Shown here one piece after another: positions 1 to 6,129 of a stretch of DNA of 8,852 bases. The position numbers and the translations under genes were made by a program. Below the pieces are notes generated by a model that was not told the DNA's origin, did not search any database, and was given only the letters and a program-made list of their open reading frames with translations. The stretch spans positions 1 to 8,852 of the forward strand of contig UQYH01000090.1 in the NCBI GenBank assembly GCA_900545185.1. Reading direction: 5' to 3'. Origin of the DNA: an uncultured Eubacteriales bacterium (lineage in GTDB: Bacteria; Bacillota; Clostridia; UBA1381; UBA9506). The first letter of the stretch is position 1; the number at the start of each line of letters is the position of its first letter.

Positions 1-116
1 CTTAGAGGGCGTTTTCATGCTTTGAAAAAACTTCTGAAGCTTGATAACGACCGATATAACATATGGGGTGATTTTGTGACGATGTATGATGTTGTGTAAC
101 GATGGTCATACCTCTC
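1..116. other. Left-edge intergenic stretch, no gene seen
   Basis: This is the downstream side of the AraC-type gene. No convincing coding frame and no strong terminator stem is visible; only a weak 6-bp inverted repeat, GTATGA (84-89) with TCATAC (106-111). The neighbouring gene must lie outside the window. Confidence 0.5.
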
Positions 117-944
117 TTAAAAATTTGATTCTTGAAAGAACAAGCGATACGCGCGCGGTGACATGGCATAAAAATGCTTAAACTGCCTCGAAAAGCTGCT
201 GACATCCTCTGCTCCCACCTGTTCGGCAATTTCATTAATATACAAGCCCGATTCCTCCAACAGCCGTTTGGCCGTTTCCATTTTTTGTCTTTTTACATAA
301 TTGCCCGGCGTTATTCCCACCTGTTTTTTAAAATAACGTATAAAATGATTCGGATGCATCGACATGCGACCGGCCAGTTCTTCAACCGTAAGAGGCTGTT
401 GCACATGCTCATGAATATATAAAAGCAAATCATTCAGCCGCGCATTTTCACAGCTGTGCACCTCAACACTATCGCGGTGCGCACATTGAATATACTCTGT
501 TAAAAGTGAAAACAAGATGCTTTTAACACGCAGCTTTTCGGTCAGCCGCGTGCTGTTATTGACCTCGGCAAATTCCGCAAACAGAGCTATAGCCGCCGAT
601 GCCGCTTCAATGTGAACCTTACAGGGCAGATTCAGCCTGCGAAACAGGCTCTCGTTTGGATATATAACAAAATGCATCCAATATTTAGAAAACGGCCGCG
701 AACTGTCATTGCGAAAGCTGTGGCGTGCCCCCACCGGTATGAAGAACCAATCGCCCGGCTCGGCCTCGTAGCGTTGTCCGTCAATCTCAAGGCAGCAGCC
801 GCCCTCTGTAACACAATAAAACTTATTTTGATTAAAAACCTGTACAGAACTGTGCCATTCCGCTCCGATGTCAATGGAAAAATAGCCGCCCAAATGACAG
901 ATTGCGTTCAAATTCGAAAAATAGGCATCCTGTAAAAATTCCAT
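117..944 (-). CDS. AraC-family transcriptional regulator with N-terminal cupin-like sensor domain
   Basis: A 275-residue DNA-binding regulator, expected to sense a small molecule (often a sugar or glycoside in this family) and to control the divergent operon next to it. Residues about 15-100 look like the AraC-type cupin: a beta-rich stretch with EPGDWFFIPVGARH (62-75), the usual 'effector pocket' signature. Residues about 168-270 carry the two helix-turn-helix motifs of the AraC domain: the first around 186-207 (LTVEELAGRMSMHPNHFIRYFK), the second around 235-256, ending in the family signature FSRQFKHFYAMSPRAYR. The length is typical. The ATG is preceded by GGAGG six bases upstream (951-955), so this start is secure. 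A consensus promoter lies about 70 bases above it. Divergent placement from the creatininase/glycosidase operon suggests local regulation, probably activation. The family call is firm; effector and target are inferred. Confidence 0.93.
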   Translation of the reverse strand: MEFLQDAYFSNLNAICHLGGYFSIDIGAEWHSSVQVFNQNKFYCVTEGGCCLEIDGQRYEAEPGDWFFIPVGARHSFRNDSSRPFSKYWMHFVIYPNESLFRRLNLPCKVHIEAASAAIALFAEFAEVNNSTRLTEKLRVKSILFSLLTEYIQCAHRDSVEVHSCENARLNDLLLYIHEHVQQPLTVEELAGRMSMHPNHFIRYFKKQVGITPGNYVKRQKMETAKRLLEESGLYINEIAEQVGAEDVSSFSRQFKHFYAMSPRAYRLFFQESNF

Positions 945-1020
945 TTTATACCTCCCCCCTTCTCCGCAGGGGAATGTTTATTTTTAACAATTTTTTGTTA
1001 GCTTTTGCTATTCAAAAATT

Positions 1021-1050
1021 ATTATAGCAGAGGTATACTGTTTTTGTCAA
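1021..1050 (-). promoter_or_regulatory. Sigma-A promoter of the AraC-type regulator
   Basis: On the minus strand, TTGACA (1045-1050) and TATAAT (1021-1026) both match the consensus perfectly, with an 18-base spacer. The predicted start is near 1014, giving a leader of about 70 bases before the ATG at 944. The leader contains a TAACAA/TTGTTA hairpin (985-1000) and a CCCCT/AGGGG stem (956-972) that abuts the ribosome binding site. A GTATAC half-site sits inside the promoter spacer. Confidence 0.8.
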
Positions 1051-1068
1051 GAAAATTAGCTGTATACC
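1032..1068. promoter_or_regulatory. Candidate operator: inverted GGTATAC / GTATACC pair
   Basis: GGTATAC (1032-1038) and its exact inverse GTATACC (1062-1068) are 30 bases apart centre to centre, about three helical turns. The first lies between the -35 and -10 of the regulator promoter, the second just above the -35. This placement would suit autorepression of the regulator and activation of the divergent operon. The repeats are seen directly; the role is inferred. AraC-type proteins more often bind direct repeats, which lowers confidence. Confidence 0.4.
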
Positions 1069-1279
1069 ATAAGTCGGATCATGAGGAATTACAAAAAACA
1101 AAAAGGCAAAAACGAAGTAATACACAGGCCTCTTCCCGGCGGCTGCACATTGCAGTCCTGCAGGAACAGGCCTGTCGCAGGACATCACATAACGCATGCG
1201 GAGATACGGTTCATTTTTGCCGTTTTATCCGCATGAATACAGCGTTTTGTTTGACAAATTTATATCGGGAGGAATCAAA

Positions 1280-2017
1280 ATGAGTTTATATTGGGCACAA
1301 ACCTACCCCAAGGAGTTGGAACGTGCCAAAGCCGAGCATTGGCCTGTCTTATTGCCTATCGGCACCATGGAATACCACAGCGTACACTGCCCCTACGGCT
1401 GTGACACGCTGATTGCGGCAGGCATCACCGATGCCATTGCCCAAAAAATTGATGCTGTAGTGCTGCCGCCCGTTTGGTACGGTGTCGCAAGCTACGCCGT
1501 TTCTCCGCCCGACAGCGGAACACTGCAGATTGATTGTGACATTTTTGAAGAGTACCTTTACAACATTTTGCGTTCTCTTTTTAAAAGCGGCTTTGACCGC
1601 AACATCTTCATTTTGAATTTTCACCAGACAGAGGACTATCTGCCTCAGGCGCTCGCGGCCATGAAAGCAGCCAAAAAGCTGATTTTTCAGTATCTTGAAG
1701 AAACCGAAGGCATGGGCTGGTGGGGAAACAAGAACAGTCCGTACGCCGACGAAAATGCCACCGAGGCGCTCTCGCCATGGAGGCGAATCCGCATCGTCAA
1801 CGGTGTCCCGGCAGAACTGCATATCCCTGAGGATCATGCCGGACTTGTTGAGTCCTCTATGATTGAATATCTTATGCCGGGCAGTATTAAAACCGAACGT
1901 TTGGGCGAAACCGACGATTGGTTTGCAAAGCCTGCCGCAGGCATGTCTGCCGAATATGGCGCTGAAATTATTAACCAAACAGTCAATGCACTGATTCAAA
2001 TGATTCAGGAGGGTTAA
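1280..2017 (+). CDS. Creatininase-superfamily metal-dependent amidohydrolase
   Basis: A 245-residue cytoplasmic enzyme of the creatininase fold. Known members are metal-dependent hydrolases of cyclic or simple amides (creatininase, a formamide deformylase of the archaeal riboflavin/F420 pathway, the mycofactocin peptidase MftE) and, as I recall, an inosose ring hydrolase, so the substrate cannot be read from the family. The N-terminal motif GTMEYHSVHCPYGCDTLIA (28-46) supplies the expected metal ligands Glu31, His33 and Asp42 at canonical spacing. A second ligand region, NFHQTED (113-119), gives His115. DHAGLVESSMIEYL (185-198) matches the usual HAGxxETS segment, with Glu191. The start at 1280 is preferred over an in-frame ATG at 1196 because GGGAGGA (1267-1273) lies six bases upstream and homology begins there. 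The gene is the first of a two-gene operon, ending one base before the next gene. The family is secure; the reaction is unknown. Confidence 0.88.
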   Translation: MSLYWAQTYPKELERAKAEHWPVLLPIGTMEYHSVHCPYGCDTLIAAGITDAIAQKIDAVVLPPVWYGVASYAVSPPDSGTLQIDCDIFEEYLYNILRSLFKSGFDRNIFILNFHQTEDYLPQALAAMKAAKKLIFQYLEETEGMGWWGNKNSPYADENATEALSPWRRIRIVNGVPAELHIPEDHAGLVESSMIEYLMPGSIKTERLGETDDWFAKPAAGMSAEYGAEIINQTVNALIQMIQEG

Positions 2018-2018
2018 C

Positions 2019-4121
2019 ATGCTGAAAAAAGAAAACCGCTACGACTTTAAAAAGGAACTGTTGGAAATTCACAAGCCCAACCGCAGAAATCCCAATCGCC
2101 GCCCAAAGGAGACGGAATATTGGTTGAGCGACGGTCTTTGCCTGCTTTTGCCAACACCGAAAAGCGAGGTAATCTACACGGCCGCACAGGATTTTTGCGA
2201 TTATCTGCTCACCTCTATGCAGATTTCTGCGCGCCTGAGCTATAAGGCAGAGGCCGACACAGAGCTTTTGCGCATTGTTTTAAACCAAGATCTCGGCGAA
2301 GCCGCCGGCACAATGGGTTACCGCATTACAACCGGCTCAAACGGCATTTTGCTGGAGGGCTATGACGAAAACGGTGTTGCGCAGGGGTTATATTTTTTAG
2401 AAGACCTTATGAATCTGGCTGAGGCTCCGGCTGTTGCTTACGGAACAGTTGCGCGAAAGGCCATGTTTTCACCGCGTTTTACGCAATCGCCCTTCGGCAT
2501 GTTTGAATATAACGATGCCGCGCTTGCTCATATGGCGCATTTGGGTTATGATGCCATTTCTCTTTGGCTGAAAAACAGTACAACAACATTGGGGGGACGT
2601 TACATTGATGTACCGCTTCTTTGCCGGCGCGCCGCACGCTTCGGTATAAAAATTTATGTAGATTTATACGCCCCGAACACCGTGCACCCGAGCGACCCGG
2701 AAGCGCCGTCTTTTTACGACAGCATCTACGGTCAGCTGTTTCGGGATTGTCCCGATATTGCCGGCCTGGGACTTTTGGGAGAAGCTACACATTTTAACAG
2801 CCGTGACCCCAAAGCCGGCAAAGCGCCCTTAAGCGAAAACCATAACGAAAATATCCCCACCGGAAAATATTCGCCCGGCTGGTGGCCGTGCTCGGATTAT
2901 CCCGAATGGGTTGAATTAATCAAAAATACCGTACGCCGCGTCAAACCGAGCGCCGAAATTATTTTTTGCACCTATAATTGGGGATTCGCACCTGAAGCCG
3001 ATCGGCTGAACTTAATCAATCATCTGCCCACCGACATTACGCTTATGCCAACTTGGGATATGTTTCAGCAGATTCCCTGCGGGGCATCGGTTGAAGACGT
3101 TGTCGATTATTCTCTCGCCTTTGTCGGGCCGGGTGACTATTTTAAAAGTGAAGCAATCGCAGCCAAGCGCCGTGGTATCCGCCTGTACGGCGAGGTCAAT
3201 TCGGCCGGGCGCACATGGGATTACGGCACCGTGCCGTATGAGCCCATGCCTTACCAATGGATAAAACGTTACGAAGCTATGCAAAAAGCGCATGAGGAGT
3301 GGGGGCTTTGCGGCATTTTGGAATGTATCCATTACGGCTTTCACCCATCCCTTATATCCGATTTGGAAAAATGGGCATTTTTCACACCCTCCTACCCCTT
3401 AGATGAAGTTTTGCATAAGCTGTTGGTTCGCGATTTTGGCGAAAACGCGGACAAGGCCGACAAGGCGCTGCAGCTTTTCAGCGAGGCCATCACCTACTAT
3501 CCGCCGACAAACGAAGATCAATACGGCGCTTTTCGGCTTGGGCCGTCATACCCGCTTTGGCTGGACAGCAGATATTTGCCCGGTGACGGTAAAATGCCGT
3601 CTCCGCCGTATGCAATGTTTGGCAACTGTATCTACAGAGGCCGTTATACAGAAGACGTTTCCGGCTTTAATTCTTTGCCGGGCAACCGAATTTATGATGA
3701 ATTACGCGCAATCGAAAAAATGGATGCTTTAATCTGCGAGGGAATTAAATGTCTGAAAATGGCCAAAAATCCAAATGAGTCACTGCAAAAGTTATGTAAT
3801 TTGGCCGAATTTATACACTGCTCTAATGTAACGGCTTTACATACGAAGCAGCATTACATTCTAAAGCAGCGTCTTTCGGTAATCGGTTCTCAAACAGAGG
3901 CCGCAGGCTTGCTTGACGAAATTGAAGCCATTCTGGTTGCCGAACGCGAAAACGTGTTGGCTGCCATACCGATTGTACAGGCCGATTCACGTTTGGGTTG
4001 GGAGCCGAGCATGGAATATGTTACGGATGAGAACGCCCTGCAGTGGAAGCTGCGTCAGCTTTCATACGAGATGACCTATACCCTGCCGCGTTTTCGGCAA
4101 GCCAACGCACTGACGCTGTAA
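2019..4121 (+). CDS. Predicted glycoside hydrolase, family 20/67-like architecture
   Basis: A 700-residue protein without a signal peptide or membrane segment, so probably a cytoplasmic enzyme acting on an imported glycoside. Residues about 40-135 resemble the alpha/beta domain found before the barrel in hexosaminidases and alpha-glucuronidases, including the typical GYRIT (100-104) and ENGVAQGLYFLEDL (117-130) pattern. Residues about 150-460 look like a TIM barrel, with strand-like segments ending in IKIYVDLYAPN (210-220), GLGLLGEATHF (249-259), IIFCTYNWGF (314-323), RLYGEVNSAGRTW (388-400) and CGILECIHYG (431-440). Glu255, Glu392 and Glu435 are candidate catalytic acids. The C-terminal third (about 470-700) is mostly helical and ends in an RLGWEPSMEY segment (658-667). 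AGGAGGG (2007-2013) lies inside the end of the upstream gene, five bases before the ATG, which suggests translational coupling. I cannot assign a CAZy family or substrate; a lyase or non-catalytic role is possible. Confidence 0.7.
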   Translation: MLKKENRYDFKKELLEIHKPNRRNPNRRPKETEYWLSDGLCLLLPTPKSEVIYTAAQDFCDYLLTSMQISARLSYKAEADTELLRIVLNQDLGEAAGTMGYRITTGSNGILLEGYDENGVAQGLYFLEDLMNLAEAPAVAYGTVARKAMFSPRFTQSPFGMFEYNDAALAHMAHLGYDAISLWLKNSTTTLGGRYIDVPLLCRRAARFGIKIYVDLYAPNTVHPSDPEAPSFYDSIYGQLFRDCPDIAGLGLLGEATHFNSRDPKAGKAPLSENHNENIPTGKYSPGWWPCSDYPEWVELIKNTVRRVKPSAEIIFCTYNWGFAPEADRLNLINHLPTDITLMPTWDMFQQIPCGASVEDVVDYSLAFVGPGDYFKSEAIAAKRRGIRLYGEVNSAGRTWDYGTVPYEPMPYQWIKRYEAMQKAHEEWGLCGILECIHYGFHPSLISDLEKWAFFTPSYPLDEVLHKLLVRDFGENADKADKALQLFSEAITYYPPTNEDQYGAFRLGPSYPLWLDSRYLPGDGKMPSPPYAMFGNCIYRGRYTEDVSGFNSLPGNRIYDELRAIEKMDALICEGIKCLKMAKNPNESLQKLCNLAEFIHCSNVTALHTKQHYILKQRLSVIGSQTEAAGLLDEIEAILVAERENVLAAIPIVQADSRLGWEPSMEYVTDENALQWKLRQLSYEMTYTLPRFRQANALTL

Positions 4122-4195
4122 GAAAAACACTCGGCACAGGGGGCTGCAGCAAAATGCACAGACCGCATAAGGTACTATTTTTCTAAAGCCTTTAA

Positions 4196-4237
4196 AAGAG
4201 GGTGAAACAAAATGATTTCATTTTGCTTCGCCCTCTT
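4196..4237. terminator. Convergent (bidirectional) terminator hairpin
   Basis: A long stem: AAGAGGG (4196-4202) pairs with CCCTCTT (4231-4237), then TGAA with TTCG (one G-T wobble), one A-C mismatch, and CAAAAT (4208-4213) with ATTTTG (4220-4225), loop GATTTC. On the plus strand it is followed by a broken T run, and on the minus strand by TTTTAAA. It sits between the 3' ends of the glycosidase-like gene and the CorA gene and probably serves both. Confidence 0.75.
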
Positions 4238-4277
4238 CGTTTCCGCTGTCCCAACTATGAAAGCAGCACCAATCTGT

Positions 4278-4299
4278 CGGCATGCACAAGTGCATGTCG
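4278..4299. other. Small hairpin near the 3' end of the CorA gene
   Basis: CATGCAC (4281-4287) and GTGCATG (4290-4296) form a near-perfect dyad, extended outward by C-G and G-C pairs and one wobble. It has no proper T tract on either side, so it is a structured 3' untranslated element of the CorA transcript rather than a proven terminator. Confidence 0.35.
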
Positions 4300-4356
4300 G
4301 CTTTTGGAATATACTGCCTTTATCATACCGGGCAGGCACGTTTTTTAAGAATGATA

Positions 4357-5202
4357 TTAAATCCACTTTTTCTTTTTAAAATACCATATCAGCAACACGG
4401 CAATAGCAAGGCTGACCGCAATGACACACGGATACCCGTACTGCCATTTTAATTCCGGCATTCCGGCAAAGTTCATGCCGTACCAGCCTGTAATCAGTGT
4501 GAGCGGCAAAAAGACGGACGTAACAATGGTAAACACCTTCATAAAATCATTTTGCCGAATGGCCAGCTGTGATTGATAGAGGTCGCACAGCTGATTTACA
4601 CTTTCCTGCAAAGCCGTCACTGTCCGTAAATACCGGTCTGTGCGCGTACCCAAAATAGCAATCCGCTTAAGCGTGACCTTTGAAAGCAAGCCGTTATCAT
4701 TGGCAGACATTTCATCAAAGATAACATCCAGCTGTTCATAATACCGTTTTAATCGCAGCAGTTGTTTGCGCCAGTCGCTGACTTTTCGGAGCGTGTCACT
4801 TTTTTCCTGCGATAAAATTTGTTCTTCCTCTTCGTTAATTTTCTCCTCCAAGGCATCCAAACAGCTCATATTTCCCTTTAGCAGCCGAACAAAAAAGATA
4901 TATAACAGCTGCTCATTAGAAAGGCTCTCGGCATTTTCAATTTGCCGATACAACAGCTCCACGCTGTTTGCAGCCGCATCATTTTCGCAAAAGAAAAAAA
5001 GATGCTCCTTATCCAAATAAATCACAAGCTTGGCATTATCCTCCGGCATCTTACGGACATCGTACCAATCAAACGCCAGCAAATCAAATCCTTCATATTC
5101 CTCAAAGCTTTCACTTTGCAAGGCATCAATCAAGCCGAAGGCTTTTGCGTCCATTTGCGCCGCTGCTTCTTCGGCACGATGAAACGGCAAAATCTTTCGC
5201 AT
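4357..5202 (-). CDS. corA: CorA-family divalent cation transporter
   Basis: A 281-residue inner-membrane channel, expected to form a homopentamer and import Mg2+ (possibly Co2+ or Ni2+). Residues 1-220 are the soluble funnel domain with a long charged helical region (about 85-215). Two membrane segments close the protein: about 223-241 and 257-275. Between them is the diagnostic YGMNF motif (241-245), followed by the acidic loop GMPELKWQ, and the protein ends in a basic tail KKKKWI, as usual. The frame is open for eight more codons to an ATG at 5226. I chose the ATG at 5202 because AAGGGAG (5214-5220) precedes it, while the promoter places transcription start near 5233, which would leave the upstream ATG practically leaderless and without a ribosome binding site. 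The gene is monocistronic, with its own promoter. Mg2+ as substrate is inferred from the family. Confidence 0.92.
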   Translation of the reverse strand: MRKILPFHRAEEAAAQMDAKAFGLIDALQSESFEEYEGFDLLAFDWYDVRKMPEDNAKLVIYLDKEHLFFFCENDAAANSVELLYRQIENAESLSNEQLLYIFFVRLLKGNMSCLDALEEKINEEEEQILSQEKSDTLRKVSDWRKQLLRLKRYYEQLDVIFDEMSANDNGLLSKVTLKRIAILGTRTDRYLRTVTALQESVNQLCDLYQSQLAIRQNDFMKVFTIVTSVFLPLTLITGWYGMNFAGMPELKWQYGYPCVIAVSLAIAVLLIWYFKKKKWI

Positions 5203-5213
5203 AACGCCGTTCG

Positions 5214-5220
5214 CTCCCTT
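5214..5220 (-). promoter_or_regulatory. Ribosome binding site deciding the CorA start
   Basis: AAGGGAG on the minus strand lies 11 bases before the ATG at 5202 and inside the extended reading frame that would begin at 5226. The spacing is a little long, but no comparable site precedes the upstream ATG. Confidence 0.6.
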
Positions 5221-5239
5221 CTTCATTTCATATATCTAT

Positions 5240-5268
5240 ATTGTATCACATTAAGCTCAATATGGCAA
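5240..5268 (-). promoter_or_regulatory. Sigma-A promoter of the CorA gene
   Basis: Minus-strand TTGCCA (5263-5268), a 17-base spacer and TACAAT (5240-5245), with a TG one base before the -10 (extended -10). The predicted transcription start is near 5233. No Mg2+ riboswitch can fit, since the leader is only about 30 bases. Confidence 0.75.
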
Positions 5269-5290
5269 CTACATTGTAAGACTGTAAGAA

Positions 5291-5328
5291 GAGGGTGCAG
5301 CAAAGCAATATCGTTTTGCTACACCCTC
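5291..5328 (-). terminator. Terminator hairpin of the amino acid ABC operon
   Basis: GAGGGTG (5291-5297) pairs with CACCCTC (5322-5328), then after one mismatch AGCAAA (5299-5304) pairs with TTTGCT (5315-5320). On the minus strand the stem follows the ATPase stop codon by about 35 bases and is followed by TTCTTAC, a modest U-rich tail. On the plus strand the following bases are C-rich, so leftward termination is the better reading. The stem sequence is close to that of the hairpin at 4196-4237. Confidence 0.6.
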
Positions 5329-5363
5329 ACGCCCCTTGATACATCACGCTTGCACAATATATT

Positions 5364-6113
5364 TTAATAATTGTTAAAATTCTTTAAAAATGCCGCCAGT
5401 CTTTTATTTTCCGTATTTTTAAAGACTTCCTCCGGCGTGCCCTGTGCCGCCACAACACCCTTATCCATAAACACAATTTTATTGGCCACATCGCGGGCAA
5501 AGCCCATTTCATGCGTCACAATCAAAAGCGTCATATTCTCGTCTGCCAAATTGCGGATAACGCGCAGCACCTCTCCCGTCAGTTCGGGGTCAAGCGCACT
5601 GGTCGGCTCGTCAAACAAAAGCACGTCCGGCTTTAGTGCCAACGCACGGGCAATGGCAACACGCTGCTGCTGTCCGCCGGATAATTCATATGGATAGGAT
5701 TTTTCTTTATCCGAAAGTCCCACCTGCGCCAAAAGACTGCGACCCAGCTCAACAGCTTCTGCCTGCGGCATTTTTTTTACCATAATCGGTGCCGAGGTGA
5801 TATTATCGATAACAGACATATGCGGAAATAAATTAAAGTTTTGAAACACCATGCCAAGCTTTTTATAGGCCTCTTTCACTGCGTCTGACTTTTGATATAT
5901 GCCGTTTTCCACAACGTTTGTCCCTTCAATGGAAATGGTACCGTCGTTCACCTTTTCTAAATTAATCAGACAACGCAAAAATGTGCTTTTACCGGAACCG
6001 GAAGGGCCGATGATTGCAATGGCATCTCCCTTTGAAACCGAAACAGTTACGCCTTTTAAAACAGAAAGCTTGCCATAGTTCTTTTTTATGTTACTTGCCG
6101 TCAGCATTTCCAT
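5364..6113 (-). CDS. Polar amino acid ABC transporter, ATP-binding protein
   Basis: A 249-residue cytoplasmic ATPase that powers import through the permease encoded just upstream. All ABC motifs are present: Walker A GPSGSGKST (36-44), Q-loop Gln91 in VFQNFNLFPHM, signature LSGGQQQRVAIARA (144-157), Walker B VLLFDEP (164-170) followed by TSALDPEL, and the switch His201 in VTHEMGFA. Length and sequence fit the GlnQ/HisP (PAAT) subfamily. The frame extends upstream to a GTG at 6125. I prefer the ATG at 6113 because AGGAG (6125-6129) overlaps that GTG and lies 11 bases before the ATG. The ribosome binding site is embedded in the permease stop codon, so translation is probably coupled. The gene is last in the operon. 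Confidence 0.95.
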   Translation of the reverse strand: MEMLTASNIKKNYGKLSVLKGVTVSVSKGDAIAIIGPSGSGKSTFLRCLINLEKVNDGTISIEGTNVVENGIYQKSDAVKEAYKKLGMVFQNFNLFPHMSVIDNITSAPIMVKKMPQAEAVELGRSLLAQVGLSDKEKSYPYELSGGQQQRVAIARALALKPDVLLFDEPTSALDPELTGEVLRVIRNLADENMTLLIVTHEMGFARDVANKIVFMDKGVVAAQGTPEEVFKNTENKRLAAFLKNFNNY

Positions 6114-6124
6114 GTCAGCGCCCA

Positions 6125-6129
6125 CTCCT
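6125..6129 (-). promoter_or_regulatory. Ribosome binding site deciding the ATPase start
   Basis: AGGAG overlaps the TAG stop of the permease gene (6128-6130) and the alternative GTG start at 6125. Its position supports the ATG at 6113. Confidence 0.6.

Larger units (their letters stand above)
945..1279. other. Divergent intergenic regulatory region (335 bases)
   Basis: This stretch contains the leftward promoter and GTATAC pair described separately, then a rightward leader rich in dyads. CTGCA/TGCAG flanks three bases at 1143-1155; perfect palindromes TCCTGCAGGA (1156-1165) and ACAGGCCTGT (1166-1175) follow; GTCCTGC (1155-1161) pairs with GCAGGAC (1177-1183). CATGCGG (1195-1201) pairs with CCGCATG (1229-1235), enclosing an inner ACGG/CCGT stem. 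I see no rightward -35/-10 pair of good quality. A TTGACA at 1251-1256 is too close to the ribosome binding site to serve as a -35. An activator-dependent promoter is therefore likely. No small gene is convincing here. Confidence 0.6.

Noticed and set aside
2..235. A 77-codon leftward frame overlapping the AraC-type gene
   Set aside because: It overlaps the 3' end of a secure gene on the same strand in another frame and has no domain-like sequence.
1251..1256. TTGACA as a -35 for the creatininase operon
   Set aside because: A -10 would fall on the bases just before the start codon, after the ribosome binding site.
1349..2020. A 223-codon leftward frame opposite the creatininase-family gene
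   Set aside because: It mirrors the secure plus-strand gene, resembles no family, and the plus-strand gene has intact motifs and a ribosome binding site.
4175..4366. A 63-codon leftward frame after the CorA gene
   Set aside because: It runs through two hairpins including the terminator, overlaps the CorA stop and has no family-like sequence.
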